Notes under the pieces: model-generated
The model's database searches: none
What the model was told of the DNA's origin: nothing
The model's input: the letters and a program-made list of their open reading frames with translations, nothing else
DNA from: Chamaecrista fasciculata
Taxonomy: Eukaryota > Streptophyta > Magnoliopsida > Fabales > Fabaceae
NCBI GenBank assembly: GCA_003254925.1
Contig: QANZ01045227.1
Span: 177,918-241,917, forward strand
Direction of reading: 5' to 3'
Length of the DNA stretch: 64,000 bases
Made by a program: the position numbers and the translations under genes
Shown: positions 1-11,935 of the stretch, in pieces
Layout of the letters: each line of letters begins with the position of its first letter
Numbering within the stretch: the stretch's first letter is position 1

Positions 1-221
1 TGCTTCATGTATGTCACACCCCCTGCAAGGGCAAAGCAAATTAATTTTCAAGATTTTGAGATATTAGAAGGATCGATCAGAAACCCCAGAAAAGAAAATG
101 GTACTAAAAAGTGGAATCTAACTTTAAAAGTTGAAAACATACCTGCAATGGTTGAACTATCCCATCCTATGAGGAGATTTCCGAGGGTGGCAGCAACTGC
201 AACAATTACAACTTCCCTCAT
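1..221 (-). CDS. Monosaccharide-sensing protein / tonoplast monosaccharide transporter, 5' end only (partial)
   Basis: The start codon is at 221-219. Exon 1 (221-143) encodes MREVVIVAVAATLGNLLIGW followed by DSSTIAG. The intron is 142-23 (GT...TTGCAG), and exon 2 (22-1) continues in phase as GVTYMK before leaving the window. In the TMT/MSSP family the first transmembrane helix of the major-facilitator sugar porter has the same pattern (GNLLxGWDxxTIAG), with an intron allowed at this glycine. These proteins are proton-coupled sugar antiporters that load glucose and sucrose into the vacuole. A Met-like GTG 12 bases upstream is not needed, because the ATG at 221 gives the usual family start. Only about 34 of roughly 740 residues are visible, so the exact paralogue is unknown. 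The upstream 222-330 is presumably 5' leader and promoter. Confidence 0.75.
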
Positions 222-524
222 GGTATGCTTCACAGCACAAGAACCCAGAAATCAAAACCCTCGAGAAATTACAGTATTCGATCTGCAAAATGCAAATCCC
301 CAGATAGTGTTCAGTGAGTGAAGAAAGACGAACAATTATTATTTCACCACATTTGAATCAGGGAGATTAATGATTTGATAACATGTGAGGAAATGATGAT
401 TTTTAAACAAAAAACAAATAAAAATAAAATTGATGGTTGGTTTGTAGTTTGTACAGCTTACTTAAGTCATCAAATCAAATCAAATAGTATTTTCTGGCCA
501 GAATTGTTTCTTTCTTCAACAGTA

Positions 525-600
525 GAACGCCTGGCTAGCTGTCAGCGAGGTTTTTTTCCTCANGAACGCCTGGCTAGCTGTCAGCAAGTTTTTTTCCTCA
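525..600. repeat. Two-copy direct repeat, about 38 bp
   Basis: A unit beginning GAACGCCTGGCTAGCTGTCA and ending in a T-run plus CCTCA occurs at 525-563 and again at 564-600, differing by a few bases and a 2-base indel. An assembly N sits at the junction (563). Related CTGGCCAG words lie on both sides (about 494 and 625). Confidence 0.8.
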
Positions 601-655
601 GTTTTCATTTTCAAATAGTGTCGTCTGGCCAGATTTTTTTTTTCACAAAAATATA

Positions 656-1026
656 ATAAAAGTCAATAGAAAAATAAGAAATGCCAACCCAATATCTAGG
701 AAACACATTATTCATAATTAGAAAGGGATGGGGCCAAATTCATAAAATGTGGAGTCTGAAAATTATGCGAATGGTATGAGGATGAGGAGGCCACGCGCCA
801 CCACCACAATGAGAGATCATAAGGTCGGTGGAGATTAGTTTTAAAATATTGGAAATTTTAGTAAAGTCATACATAACCCCATAAACGTACTCATATAGAA
901 TTCATGTTCAGATTTTTTTCTAGTTTTTCTTTTAATACGGCACTCAATCTGCGCCTATTTCAAATTACTTGTGCATTTGAATTTTGAGCATACAATATTT
1001 GATGGTTTATAAATATTAGGTTAAAT
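656..1026. other. Spacer, no gene seen
   Basis: AT-rich intergenic DNA with no conserved reading frame, located between the sugar-transporter promoter region and the first MULE. Confidence 0.6.
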
Positions 1027-1034
1027 TAAAAAAA

Positions 1035-1411
1035 GGCTAAAGTGTACTTTTGGTCCCATAACTTTGGCAAATATTTCAATTTGGTCCCATAGCTTCTGAA
1101 AACGTTCCACTGTTAGTTTCAAGCAGATTTTCATCCATTTTTTGTTGTTAAAGATGGTCTGATATACTGAGTTGAATGATGACGTAGCAAATATAGGTGA
1201 AGTGGATTTAACGGCAAATAATGGATAGAAATCAGTTTGGGACCAACGGTGAGACGTTTTCAAAAGTTATGAAACTTAATTGCAACAAAAAAATTATGAG
1301 ACCAAATTGAGACCTTTGCCAAAGTTATGAGACCAAAATTGCAATAAAAAAAGTTATGGAACCAAACTAAGGCCTTTGCCAAAGTTATGGGACCAAAAGT
1401 GTATTTTAGCC
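1035..1411. mobile_element. Non-autonomous MULE-like element with long terminal inverted repeats
   Basis: The left end GGCTAAAGTGTACTTTTGGT and the right end (reverse complement begins GGCTAAAATACACTTTTGGT) form an inverted repeat that continues for about 50 bases with 'ggtcccataactttggc' units. The element is 377 bp and has no coding capacity. It is flanked by A-rich direct repeats (taaaaaaa at 1027-1034 and 1412-1419) that could be an 8-9 bp TSD, although low complexity makes this weak. Mutator-like elements typically carry long TIRs and 9-10 bp TSDs. A related end occurs at 49800-49960. Confidence 0.65.
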
Positions 1412-1419
1412 TAAAAAAA

Positions 1420-3580
1420 ATTATTCATTAAGAAAATTAACCTTAAAAAAGTATACTTCAAGAAACAAAATCATTAAGATTTTTATTAATAATATTTTTA
1501 GTAATAAATTTGACATAAATAATTGTTTATGTAAAATTAAAAGTTTCAACATTTTTAGTTATCTTTCTAAATTTAAATATGTATTTATTTAATGTTAAAT
1601 TTAAGATAATTTTGTGTATTTTATATATTAGATATAAGTTTCTATCTATTGTAAAATTATCATTTGATTTTTTTCAAAAAAAACTAAATATCATACAGCA
1701 TAAAACTATAATGAAAGGCAAAGAATTATCTAGTTTTCAAAAGAATAATAGAATATAATTATGTCGTTTAGAGAACCGTTGACGATGGATCTAGTTTGTT
1801 ATAAAATTAAAAATAGGCCAATAGGGTGGTCAATATTTTGAGGATACGTGGCACTCTTGCTCCTTCGGCACTCCAACTGTTTTGTCTTGTAAAGATTATA
1901 AATTATAATATTATGGCAAATATTTTATATATTGATTCGATTCAAATAAGAATAAAATATGTATTAAATAAGATTGGAAGAGAGATATTATACTTTTTTT
2001 TATTAAATTGAAACTTCGATGAACTTGATGAATTGTGATACAACGTTATTCAATTATTCTTATTACCAAGTAACGTGTTTCAAATCTCCTGTATCTGATG
2101 TGAAATACGTCTAGCAGCATAAATAATGAACAAAATAAGATGTGCAAGTCTCGTTACATAATTTGAGATGTTTGGGATGTATTTACTATTTAGTAAAAAT
2201 TTTATTTTATTTTTACTTTCGCCAATGTTATGTGATATGCTTGCAATATAAATATCTATTTACTCTTGTTATTGCGAATTGGGAGTAGAAATGTTTATTA
2301 CTGTTAATTATTTTATAAGCGTTTATAAAAGTACTTATATATCGCTAACTAACAAAGTCCTCACATTAATAACGATATTCGAACTCACAATATTGTGAGT
2401 TACGAGTTAACTCATTACTAATTAGATAACTTTATTGGCGTAGAGATTTTATTGTTGTAACCGTTGAATATCTTTATTTTATTTTTATTTTTTTTGCCAA
2501 AATCTTTATTTTATCCAATAAATGATATTTAACCCAAAAAAAAATCTCATATGATCCGTAGATAATAGTTTAAGTTTTTAATTATATGATAATATTTTTT
2601 TCCATTTAAATATTTCTTAATAAAGTCTATCATGACTATTTATATATCTGATCATCCTGATCAATTATGTCATTAATTATTTTGTCCAGATTCATTATGA
2701 ATTGTTTATGATAATTTCATGGTCTTGTTATAATATTCAAATATCGTTCTGGTCTCTTTGTAATAGATAATTATTTTTATCTTGTATTTTACGCATTATT
2801 TTATCTTTCATTTAACTTGACTGTATATACTTTTTTTTCTTATTTTTATCTTGTAATTTTTGTCCATATAAAATGTTAATTGACAAATTCGAACGCTATA
2901 AAATTTCCTGGCAAATGAAAAAGTCATGCAATCACTCGTGTGTAAAAGTCAATCAAGTCCCTTTCTTAAATCAGTCATCAACTATAAATTCATATTAATT
3001 TCGCAATAATATTGCATCTAAAAATCTAATAAAATGGATAAGATATATCTCGCTACAATGGCAAATATAGCCAAAGTCACACGCTTTTTGTGAACATTTC
3101 AACATCATTGACCCTTCCAATTAAAGATATATATATATATGTATGGTAAGAGAAAAATAAATCGATGTTTTAACTATTTTATCCAGTATTCAATTATCTT
3201 AATGCAACAATATTGAACTCTCTTACATTCTAGGAGTTTATGGAAATTAAGATCTCCAACGCATAGAACTTTATAGAAGTTACTGAAAGCCCTGCTAAAT
3301 TTAGCAAAATACATTATTTTGTGTTACCAAAAACTCTTACATCATTACATGTATAGTTAGTCATATGACATGATATTATAAAGATTGAAATACATTTTTA
3401 AAAAATTACAAGAATGATCTAGTTACTTGATCTCTTAATTAAGTGGTAGGAATTCAAATCTTATCTTAAATATGAAAAATATCATACAGTCAACTATATT
3501 AACCATTAAATAAAAAGTCACAGAAGAAATAATTAATCTAATTAGATGCATTAGTTTACAAAAGAAAAATACAATTTTAA
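1420..3580. other. AT-rich spacer, no gene seen
   Basis: Very AT-rich DNA with only short chance reading frames. I see no conserved protein and no clear transposon ends. Confidence 0.6.
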
Positions 3581-3582
3581 AA

Positions 3583-3670
3583 ACTTCATGAAAATCTTAA
3601 CTTCACATGATTAACGTACTTTTTCAATTGATTTCTTATCCAATGGTATTTTTCAATCTAATCCTTCATT
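3583..3670. repeat. Repeat A, copy 1 (partial)
   Basis: Carries the block around CTTCATGAAAATCTTAACTT, then ACTTTTTCAATTGATTTCTT, that recurs at about 3984-4080 and 5996-6090. It is the shortest of the three copies. Confidence 0.7.
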
Positions 3671-3964
3671 AATTTAGTCATGAATAATTTTTGTATTTCA
3701 ATAATATTTTCCACATAGTTAATGGAGATGTATTACTATTAATTTAATAATGGAATTTCTGTATTTACAGTAAAATATAAGATAAGAATGTACTTGACAG
3801 AAAATTACTTAAATCATCAACCAATTGTATGTTGTTGGTTATGTTAAGAATAAGAAACATCTGAAAAAATTCAAAGAATGTAGACGATCGACGGATCGAG
3901 TAATAGGGATTCGTTTATCTTTAATTAAATATAAAAAATTTAAAATAAAATTGTTGAGTTTGAA

Positions 3965-5965
3965 GTAGACTTAAATTCAAGTTCATGAAAATCTTAACTT
4001 TACAAGATTTACATACTTTTTCAATTGATTTCTTATCAAATGGTATTTTTCAGTTTAATCCTTTTTCATTTGACTGGTATACAATTTAATCCTTTTTCAT
4101 GTTATACCCACATAAGACAAAGTGCTAAAAATAGAAGATATAGAAAAAAAAATGTTTAATATATGATATGCTATACAAACATATATTAGTACACTATTAT
4201 CCCCAAAGCACCGATGATTAAAAAAAATGGAATTATAAAAAGTCAGTTTACATATGGTGACTTGAACAATTAATTACGAGATGCATGGTTGTCCATTATT
4301 ATCCTCCAGATCGATCGAGATTATTTATTAATTTATAACGGATACGATTGTCGTTTTACCGTGAACGACATGCAAAAACAATTTCTCTATCATTGTGTTT
4401 CAATCATATTCATATCACTCACAAATAAATTGTGTTGCTCAAATTGGACACACCACATACATATGCTTCTTACGTTCGTCCTGTCATTCTCATCATTTAA
4501 AATCTCAACCTTTTTTTTTTTTTATTTCACTGTTAATATAGAGAGGAAAAAGTGGACCCATGAGGAAATTTTATCATGCATGTTGGGCCTCCGCCCCATT
4601 GTAATGGGCCTTTAAATTTTGTTGGTTACAAGGAAGGGCAAAAGCCCAGAAAAATAAAGGGCCCTTACTTTGATTATTGAACTTTGAACAAAAACATCAG
4701 AAGTGATTGGACACACCATTTCTCTATGCAGCGTGAATATTTTATTTTGAGAGCATGTGATCGTGTTAGACGCATGTTTGTGTTTGATACTTGCATGATA
4801 TCCATACAATATATATTTATAAGTTTCAAAATATAAAATCAATTCTTTTGTAATTTTAACGTGATAAACAATAGAAAATGATGGCATAAATGACATATAT
4901 TATGAATAGATATTGTAATTTTTAAAGTTTTCATAAAAAATTATGATTTTTTAATTATATATATATATATAAATATATGTCGTGTCGTGTCACGTAATTT
5001 TAAGATTTTAACATGTCTCGTGTTTGTGTCAATATCCATGTTTCATAGCCATTTTTTTTTAAAAAGAAGTTTGATTGGTTACATCTTTGCTGATTCTCCA
5101 ATTAACATATATGACAAGTGGTAAAATTTTTGTGTATGACTGGTTATGATAAAACGAGAATATAAAATACATCTTTTTACACTATTAATCATAAAAATAA
5201 GTTAATTAGAAGAGGAAGAAATTGCATGCGCATGCTAGTGATGACTGAAGGAAGGGATCTCATGTGAAGAAAACAAAGGAAAACAAAAAATAAAAGAAAC
5301 TAAGAAAGGGAATTAAAGTGGGCATGAGTGTGTGAGTGAGGGTTAAACGAGTGCTTAATTATTAATGCTTTATTTAGTGAGCGAGGCATGAGGGAGTGGT
5401 TAATTGATAAGGAAAAAAGATTAGTTGTATGATTAATGTAGTCGTGCACATCACTAGGTCCAACCATTTATTTTTTTAGATCCTCACAAAATTACATACA
5501 TACTATCTTTTTCTATTAACATTTTCTTGAATTCCTCTCCTCCAAGTATTTTTTTTCTCTCTCATCCTAAACCACATTATCATAGTTTAACTAATTATGG
5601 TTACATCATCAGTTACATATGCTTACGTGTGTCTTAATGGTTGAATACATGTTTAGCTGTCAACCACTAATTAAACCCCTCTCTCTCTCTCTCTAAAATA
5701 AAAATACAACTTATTTTCACGATACCAATTATTACTTACTTTCAGTCTTCTTATAAACCACCCACATGACACATCTGCCACCGCCCACACTTTATCACTT
5801 TTCCAAATTGTACTTTGAACACATCAAATTCTCTTAATCTTCATTGAAAATTTGGATGGTAAACAAGAAATTTATATATGTATATTGACCACTTAAAGTT
5901 TGAATTTGCACTTCATTATTAATTAATATCTCTATGTGATTTGGTGTGAAATTATCTTAATTAAG
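3965..5965. repeat. Tandem segmental duplication, unit 1
   Basis: Sub-block A (about 3972-4155) and sub-block B (about 4578-5965) recur in the same order at about 5991-6310 and 6997-9281. Shared landmarks of B, in order, are a GGGCCT...CATTGTAATGGGCC stem, a GATTGGACACACCATTT word, a TTATATATATA tract followed by TGTCGTGTC, GCATGCGCATGC, GGGCATGAGTGTGTGAGTGA, TTTAGCTGTCAACCA and CTTCATTATTAATTAATATC. The unit contains no gene. The copies are clearly diverged, with many substitutions and indels, so the duplication is not recent. Confidence 0.85.
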
Positions 5966-6094
5966 ATTTTGAGTATGAAGTATTTTTAAATTCAGCTTCA
6001 TGAAAATCTTAACTTTACAAGATTTACATACTTTTTCAATTGATTTCTTGGTATTTTTCAATTCAATCTTTTTTTTTCATTTGATTGATATTGA

Positions 6095-6215
6095 AGACGG
6101 CGCTCTCCAAGGAGCTTTTTAGTTGGCTTCCGACCCCTTTTTTCATTAGGGATAAATTTTATGTTCTTTTTTCTTATCTTCCTTTGTAAGTGACTTTTGG
6201 TGTATCAAAAAAAAA
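6095..6215 (+). mobile_element. Short LINE/SINE-like retroposon tail
   Basis: A GC-richer island (starts GACGGCGCTCTCCAAGGAGC) ends in GTGTATC plus a run of A. It interrupts sub-block A, which is continuous at about 4060-4110. Its TTCATTAGGGA word resembles sequence inside the 7142-7744 retroposon, which suggests related families. No TSD was identified. Confidence 0.5.
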
Positions 6216-7141
6216 AATTAAAGTATTGGAGTCTTTACCAAATTTCATGTTATACCATAAGACAAAGTGCTAAAACAAAATAGAAGATATAGAAAAAAAA
6301 TGTTTGTGAATTTGTGGATTGATATACCCACATACCAAATCTTTTTTTTCATTTGATTGATATTGAACAATCAGTGCTTAATTAAGATTTTTTTCAATTA
6401 TTATTTTTTTGTTGGATTCGAAATTTGTGGCAACACTCTAACAAGTAGGAAATATTTGTGAATTGAGATTAGTATTATTAACAATCTCTCTTAATTTTCA
6501 AGAAGTTGGGCTTAAAAGGCAATTAACAACTAGGCTCATTGTTTGTGGAATCTGGATCTTCTGCCGTGTAATATACTGTTTAAAGAGAGAAAAAAAAAAG
6601 TTATAGAAAGAAAATATTAATGGGACTTACATTTTTCTCTCTAATTTTTTCTTTCTTTTTTCTAAACTACACTGCAATTCACTTCAATTGTTTATGGGTC
6701 TTGTATTTTCAAAATTTTAATTGTATCTTTCAAATAAAAGTGTGTTTTTTTCCTATAAAGTGGTTGTACATTTTTTATTTTCTTCTCAAGTGTTGTTTAC
6801 TGTGTAGGTAATTAATGTGTTTTTTTTTTTAATAAAGTGTATTGTTTGATTTTTTTTGTTTTCTAATTTGGTGATATATGTTTGTTCAAAAACAATTAAT
6901 GTGTATTTTCAGTCATATTTTAAAATGGGCCTTTAATCTATTTAGAACTGGGCTTACTCAACTACTCAAGGTTAATGTTTATGCCGGTGCCTTGCAGTGC
7001 TTGTTAGGCCTCCACCCATTGTAATGGGCCTTTAATATTTTTTGGTTACAAGGAAGGGAAAAAGCCCAGAAAAAAGAAAGGACCTTTAATTTGATGATTG
7101 AACTTTGAATAAAAACATCAAAGTCAGTAACTACACTACTT

Positions 7142-7744
7142 AAGATATTTTGTAACAGCAAAGAAACCCTAGCGCTGCTGCTGGCTGCTGCGACTTTCTT
7201 CTTATGCTTCGTCTCCCTGCAACTCTCAACTTAGGGCCGCTGTCACAGCGGTGGCCCTCCCATATTAGTAGGTATGCTTTTTGGTCCCTCCTCCGTTAGG
7301 GAGGCTTCCCCCTCCATTAGGGACGGGTTGTTCTTCCATTAGGGAAGTTTTTCCCCCTTTCATTAGGAAAAAGTTTATCTCTTCTTTTTTGTTTGTTTGC
7401 TTTTCAGATCTACAAGTTGAACTCAAGTTTGAAGTGGAAAACGGTGCTGAAGATGATCTCTCAGAGAGGGATTTGGGGGTGTGTTGCCTCTTGTGCATCT
7501 TCTTTGTTTTCTGTTTATTTGTTTGTAGATCTGTATGTATAGGAGATCTGGATCTTGTTTTTCTCTTGGGTGTGTTGCCTGAGATTTATTTCATCTCCTG
7601 TATTGATGATGTTTTCTAGGGAGTTAAGGGCAGTTTGTATTAGATTTTCTGATCCCTTAGTGGACTCCCTTTTCCTCCTGTCTTTGATGAACGAGTGTTT
7701 CTGTAACCTTCATGGCTTGCCATGATTTGATCAAAAAAAAAAAA
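7142..7744 (+). mobile_element. Non-LTR retroposon (LINE-like, non-autonomous) with 16-bp TSD
   Basis: The perfect direct repeat AGTAACTACACTACTT lies at 7126-7141 and 7745-7760. The 603-bp insert ends with TTTGATC plus an A tail, as plant L1-like retroposons do, and is absent from the homologous position in unit 1 of the duplication (near 4700). It begins with a GC-rich leader (AAACCCTAGCGCTGC at about 7164) and holds four imperfect repeats of a CCRTTAGGGA word at about 7290-7365. I recognise no reverse transcriptase, so it is probably an internally deleted LINE or a retroposed transcript. Confidence 0.8.
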
Positions 7745-9289
7745 AGTAACTACACTACTTTTAAACATCAAAGTGATTGGACACACCATTTTTTTAGGAA
7801 GCATAAACATTTTATTCTGAGGATATGTCATCGGATTAGATATGTGCCCAATTTGACACTCGTATGACACCATACAATACATATTTATAAGTTTCAGAAT
7901 ATAAAATCAATTTTTTATGATGTTAACATGATACACAATAGAAAATAATGACATAAATGACATATATTTTGAATAGATATTGTAATTTTCAAATTTTTTA
8001 TAAAAAATTATGATTTTTTAATTATTTATATATATAAATATATGTCGTGTCAAGTAATTTTAAGGATTTAGCGTGTCCCGTGTCAATGTCCATGTTTCAT
8101 AGTCATTTTTATTATTTTTTTTTCAAACAAATGTTTGATTGGTTACATCTTTATTGATTTTCCAATAATATATGGCACTTGGTAAAATTTTTGTGTATGA
8201 CTCGTTATGATATAAAACAAGAATAGAAAATACATCTTTTTACATTATTAATCATCAGAATAAGTTAATTGGAAAAGGAAGAAATCGCATGCGCATGCAA
8301 TTGATCGTTGAAGGAAGGGACCTCACGTGACATGAGGAAGGAAGAAAATAGAGGAAACAAAAAACAAAATAAATTAAGAAAGGGAATTAAGATGGGCATG
8401 AGTGTGTGAGTGAGGGTTAAGCGAATTTTAATTATTAACGCTTTATTTAGTGAGTGAGGTCTCACGGAGTGATTAATCGATAAGGAAAAAAGGTGAATTG
8501 CATGATCAATGTGGTCGAGCACATCACTAGGTCCCACCATTCATTTTTCCAGATCTTCACAAAATCACATACATATTATCTTTTTTTTATTAACCTTAAT
8601 TTCTCTCATCCAAGTATTTTTTTTTCTCTCTCATCTTAAAACCACGGTTTCATAGTTTAACTAATGATGATTACATCCTCAGTTACATACATAGCTTACG
8701 TGTACCTTGATGGAATACACGTTTAGCTGTCAACCACCAATTAAACCCCCTCTCTATCTAAAATAAAAATACCACTATTTTTCACAATACTATTTATCAC
8801 TTACTTTCAGTCTTCAAATAAACCACACACATGACACATCCACCATCGCCCACAATTTCTCACTTTTTCAAATTATACTTTGTACACATCAGATTTTCTT
8901 AATCTTCATTAAGGATTTGGATTGTGTGAGTACGTTACTAAAACTCCATTCATCTACACGTGCATGTCATGCATATCTATATAACGTTTAGTCAAAATCT
9001 AAACCCAAAGTTTAAACTTTAAACCATACACTAATTTATGTATTTTGCAAATACTATCATAATAAAAAAAAAGGTGATATTCCTCATATTATTATTAATT
9101 AAGTAACACCTCCCATAAAAAAGTGTGGGAATTGAGAAGAAAAGAGGTAAACAAAAAATTTATGTATGTATATTGACCTTGTTAATTTGTATTGAATTAT
9201 AATGATTAGTTTGCAGTTTGAATTTGCACTTCATTATTAATTAATATCTCTATGTGATTTGGTTTGAAATCAACTTAATTACTTCACAA

Positions 9290-10150
9290 TAAAGTCAAGT
9301 ACTAAAGAATTAAAAAAACTAATTTTTAAATGGATTAATGAATCACAAATTAAGAATATTTTTTAAATTAATTATATATTTTTAAAAAATAATAATGTGA
9401 ACCTCATAATTAAAAGCAAAAACAAATTTTTAATTAATAATCATCGTCCATCACTTACTTGCTAGTTTAGAGTCACCAAAAGAAATCCACACAACAGTGA
9501 CGCACACACATGTGCATGCATGAATATCACATGATACCATCAAATTAATCATGAACTAAGCTTTCTTTAATCGTAATATAATTAATTAATTAATATTAAC
9601 GTTAATATATAAAAAAATTATGAAACTGCCTTGCCTTGGATTACGATAGAGAGAGAGAAATGAAGAGAAGGTTACAAAAACGAGAAATGGTGTTATGTGC
9701 AGAAAAGGATGCAGTTCGCATGGAAAAGGGTGATGTGCACGAGGATAGTGATCAACTCCTTTCTCACAAGTCACTAAGTAAAACGTTACTATTCAGATAT
9801 TTCAGACTGCTTTTATTTCCTTCCTTCTTCTCCAAACCTTACGTTTCTCTCTCTTTTTTTGACATCTTTGTCCTTTTCTACCACTTCTACTTTTTCCTTA
9901 TTCACTTCATAACTCTTTCCATTCAATTTCATCACTTTACTAATTTTCTTACCATTTTGCCCTCTCTAATTCCCTTTATTTATTTTTCTAGTATTTTCAC
10001 TCTCCTCACATATAAATATAAAGTATTCAAAAAAAACCGAAGGAGAGTTTGGTCATTAAAACCATCAGATTTCTTGATCTCACAAGCGATAATATAATAT
10101 TTACCAGTGATATATTTATAAATATTGTATATAGTAATAATAATGCACCG
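9290..10150. other. Spacer and upstream region of the MYB gene
   Basis: AT-rich DNA. An open frame at 9636-10097 is compositionally odd (basic start, then Phe/Leu-rich from a T-rich tract) and matches nothing I know. The distal promoter of the downstream gene probably lies here. Confidence 0.5.
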
Positions 10151-10162
10151 AGAGAATTTGTG

Positions 10163-10240
10163 TATATAAATACTACTTCACCCCAACAAGCTTCTTCACA
10201 CCCTCAGATATAACTCCCTCTCTCTCTCTCTCTCTCTAGC
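10163..10240 (+). promoter_or_regulatory. Core promoter and (CT)n leader of the MYB/SANT gene
   Basis: A good TATA box (TATATAAAT at about 10163-10171) lies about 95-100 bases upstream of the ATG at 10266. An uninterrupted CT microsatellite follows at about 10217-10239, inside the predicted 5' leader. Pyrimidine-rich leaders of this kind are common in plant genes. Confidence 0.6.
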
Positions 10241-10265
10241 CATTTTCTTCCTCCCTCTGTAAGCA

Positions 10266-11935
10266 ATGGAAAACACTAATGAAGTGATTGATCTCACAAC
10301 CTCTCCTCCATCACCACCATCTCACCAACGCAGATCGTCCTCCAATAATAATAATAAACCCAAAAAAACCGTCAAGTTCACTGCTTCAACTTCTTCAAAC
10401 AAAATCCATTTCAAGATCAAGAAATCTTCTCACCATCATCACCATAGGTCATCATCGGGCCACCAAAGCCCAAGCTCATCCCCCTCCTCCATCTATGCCA
10501 TGGATATCAATAATAGTGATGATAATAATAATAATCAGCAAGTGACTTCTCATCTATGGGTCCCTAGAAACCCTTATACCCATCAGATCTATGACTTATC
10601 TCGTATCATCAACCAAGTTCATCAGCCCCAATTGCATGATCGCCATCATCACCACCACCATTCCCTGCAGCCAGTTAATCATCATCTTGCTAATATGTAT
10701 GACAAGCCACCTCATGTCGCTACACCGCCAAGCGTTTTCTTCTTTCCTCAAGGAAACAACCTTAGGGACCATTGGACTCTCGAAGAGCATGAGTTTGTTT
10801 CCTTTTTCCTTAATTAACCTCTTGTTTAAATTCATTAATTTTTTATTGATTAATTTTGGTTATTATTACTTTGCTTGGTGACTTTTTTTATTGTAAAAAA
10901 AAATTAATTTCTTTTCAAAGCTTTTTTTTTCCTTTTTCGATTGTCGTATATTAATTAACTTGTGTGTTTAGGTTGAGATTTTAATTTGTTTAAGCATTCT
11001 TGAACTTGAACAACATTAGTTCAGAAAATTGTTCGATATATCAATTTCTGTAACAAGCGGTTTCTATAGCCTCACTTTTTTGTCATAAACGTTAAGCATC
11101 ATAAAATAATTACAGCGAATATCCGAATAATATCTCAAAATAATTTTTAAAATTTGCAGCCACCTCACTAATTCTTGTAATTTCAGTCAAAGTGATGATA
11201 ATATAGCCGCATTAAATCGCCCGTAATCACTGCACATATCCTCCTTAATTTATTATATAATAACTTGGCTTCTGACATTTTTTATTTACTCTTGTTTTAA
11301 CTTGCATTACTAATTGCTAGCATCATCATTTCTCATCAAAACATGTATAAACCAACATATACTTGTAATTTTGCCAATTTTAGTTCACACACACATATGC
11401 ATATAATAATAATACAAAGTTATGTTGATGTGTGCAATATGTATATAAATATAGGCAATTTTTGATGGGGCTGTTGAAATGTGGAAGCGAGTGGACAAAG
11501 ATTGCGAGGTACTACGTGTTGAAGAAGACAGCACAACAAGTTGAGAACTACGCCATCAATTTCTTTAGGCACATCTCTTCCATTTGCCTCAACAACTTAA
11601 GAATGAAGAATAACTCTTCTTCTTCTTCTTGTTTCGCCAACAACCCTATGATGATGAATATGATGGCGATGAAGCACGAAATGGGCCCACCAGCAACCCT
11701 CATGCTCTTCCCTCATGTTGGAAGAGAAGCTCATTATCAAGCTAGTGGTAGCACTAGTACTACTAATGCTATGTCTATTACTACTACTAATGCTACTCCT
11801 AATAATGCCTTTAGAGATCACTTGATGATGGTGAACACTATGAGTACTACTACTAGTGTTCAAGCTGCCGGTGGTGTTCTTACTCTTGTGCCTACTTCTA
11901 AGCCTCAACTTGATTTGGAGTTGCGTCTCGCTTGA
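10266..11935 (+). CDS. MYB-related (single SANT repeat) transcription factor, probable EAR-type repressor
   Basis: Two exons: 10266-10792 and 11455-11935. The junction rebuilds HE|QFLMG and the CDS is 335 residues. A VIDLT motif at residues 7-11 matches a SUMO-interaction core. It is followed by Ser-, Asn- and His-rich low-complexity sequence (histidine runs near 57-61 and 125-131). The single SANT/MYB repeat spans about 168-214 (WTLEEHEQF, then WTKIARYYVLKKTAQQVENY), and the intron cuts it in its first helix. The tail is Met/Ser/Thr-rich and ends LDLELRLA (328-335), an LxLxL EAR motif of the kind that recruits TOPLESS co-repressors. Expected role: a nuclear DNA-binding repressor; target genes are unknown. 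The final residues place the EAR at the very C-terminus, as in many plant repressors. Confidence 0.85.

Larger units (their letters stand above)
5985..9283. repeat. Tandem segmental duplication, unit 2 (expanded by insertions)
   Basis: Second copy of the segment at 3965-5965. It is longer because of a retroposon-like tail at about 6095-6215 inside sub-block A, a retroposon at 7142-7744 inside sub-block B, and about 210 bp at 8936-9148 that is absent from unit 1. No gene was recognised. The stretch 6310-6997 matches unit 1 poorly and has only AT-rich sequence. Confidence 0.8.

Noticed and set aside
1021..1263. Minus-strand frame of 80 codons
   Set aside because: Lies inside MULE inverted repeats.
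5224..5236. GCATGCGCATGC palindrome (also near 8288) as a regulatory operator
   Set aside because: It is simply shared by the two duplicated units; no gene nearby to regulate.
9636..10097. 153-codon frame upstream of the MYB gene
   Set aside because: Phe/Leu-rich composition from a T-rich tract and no recognisable domain.
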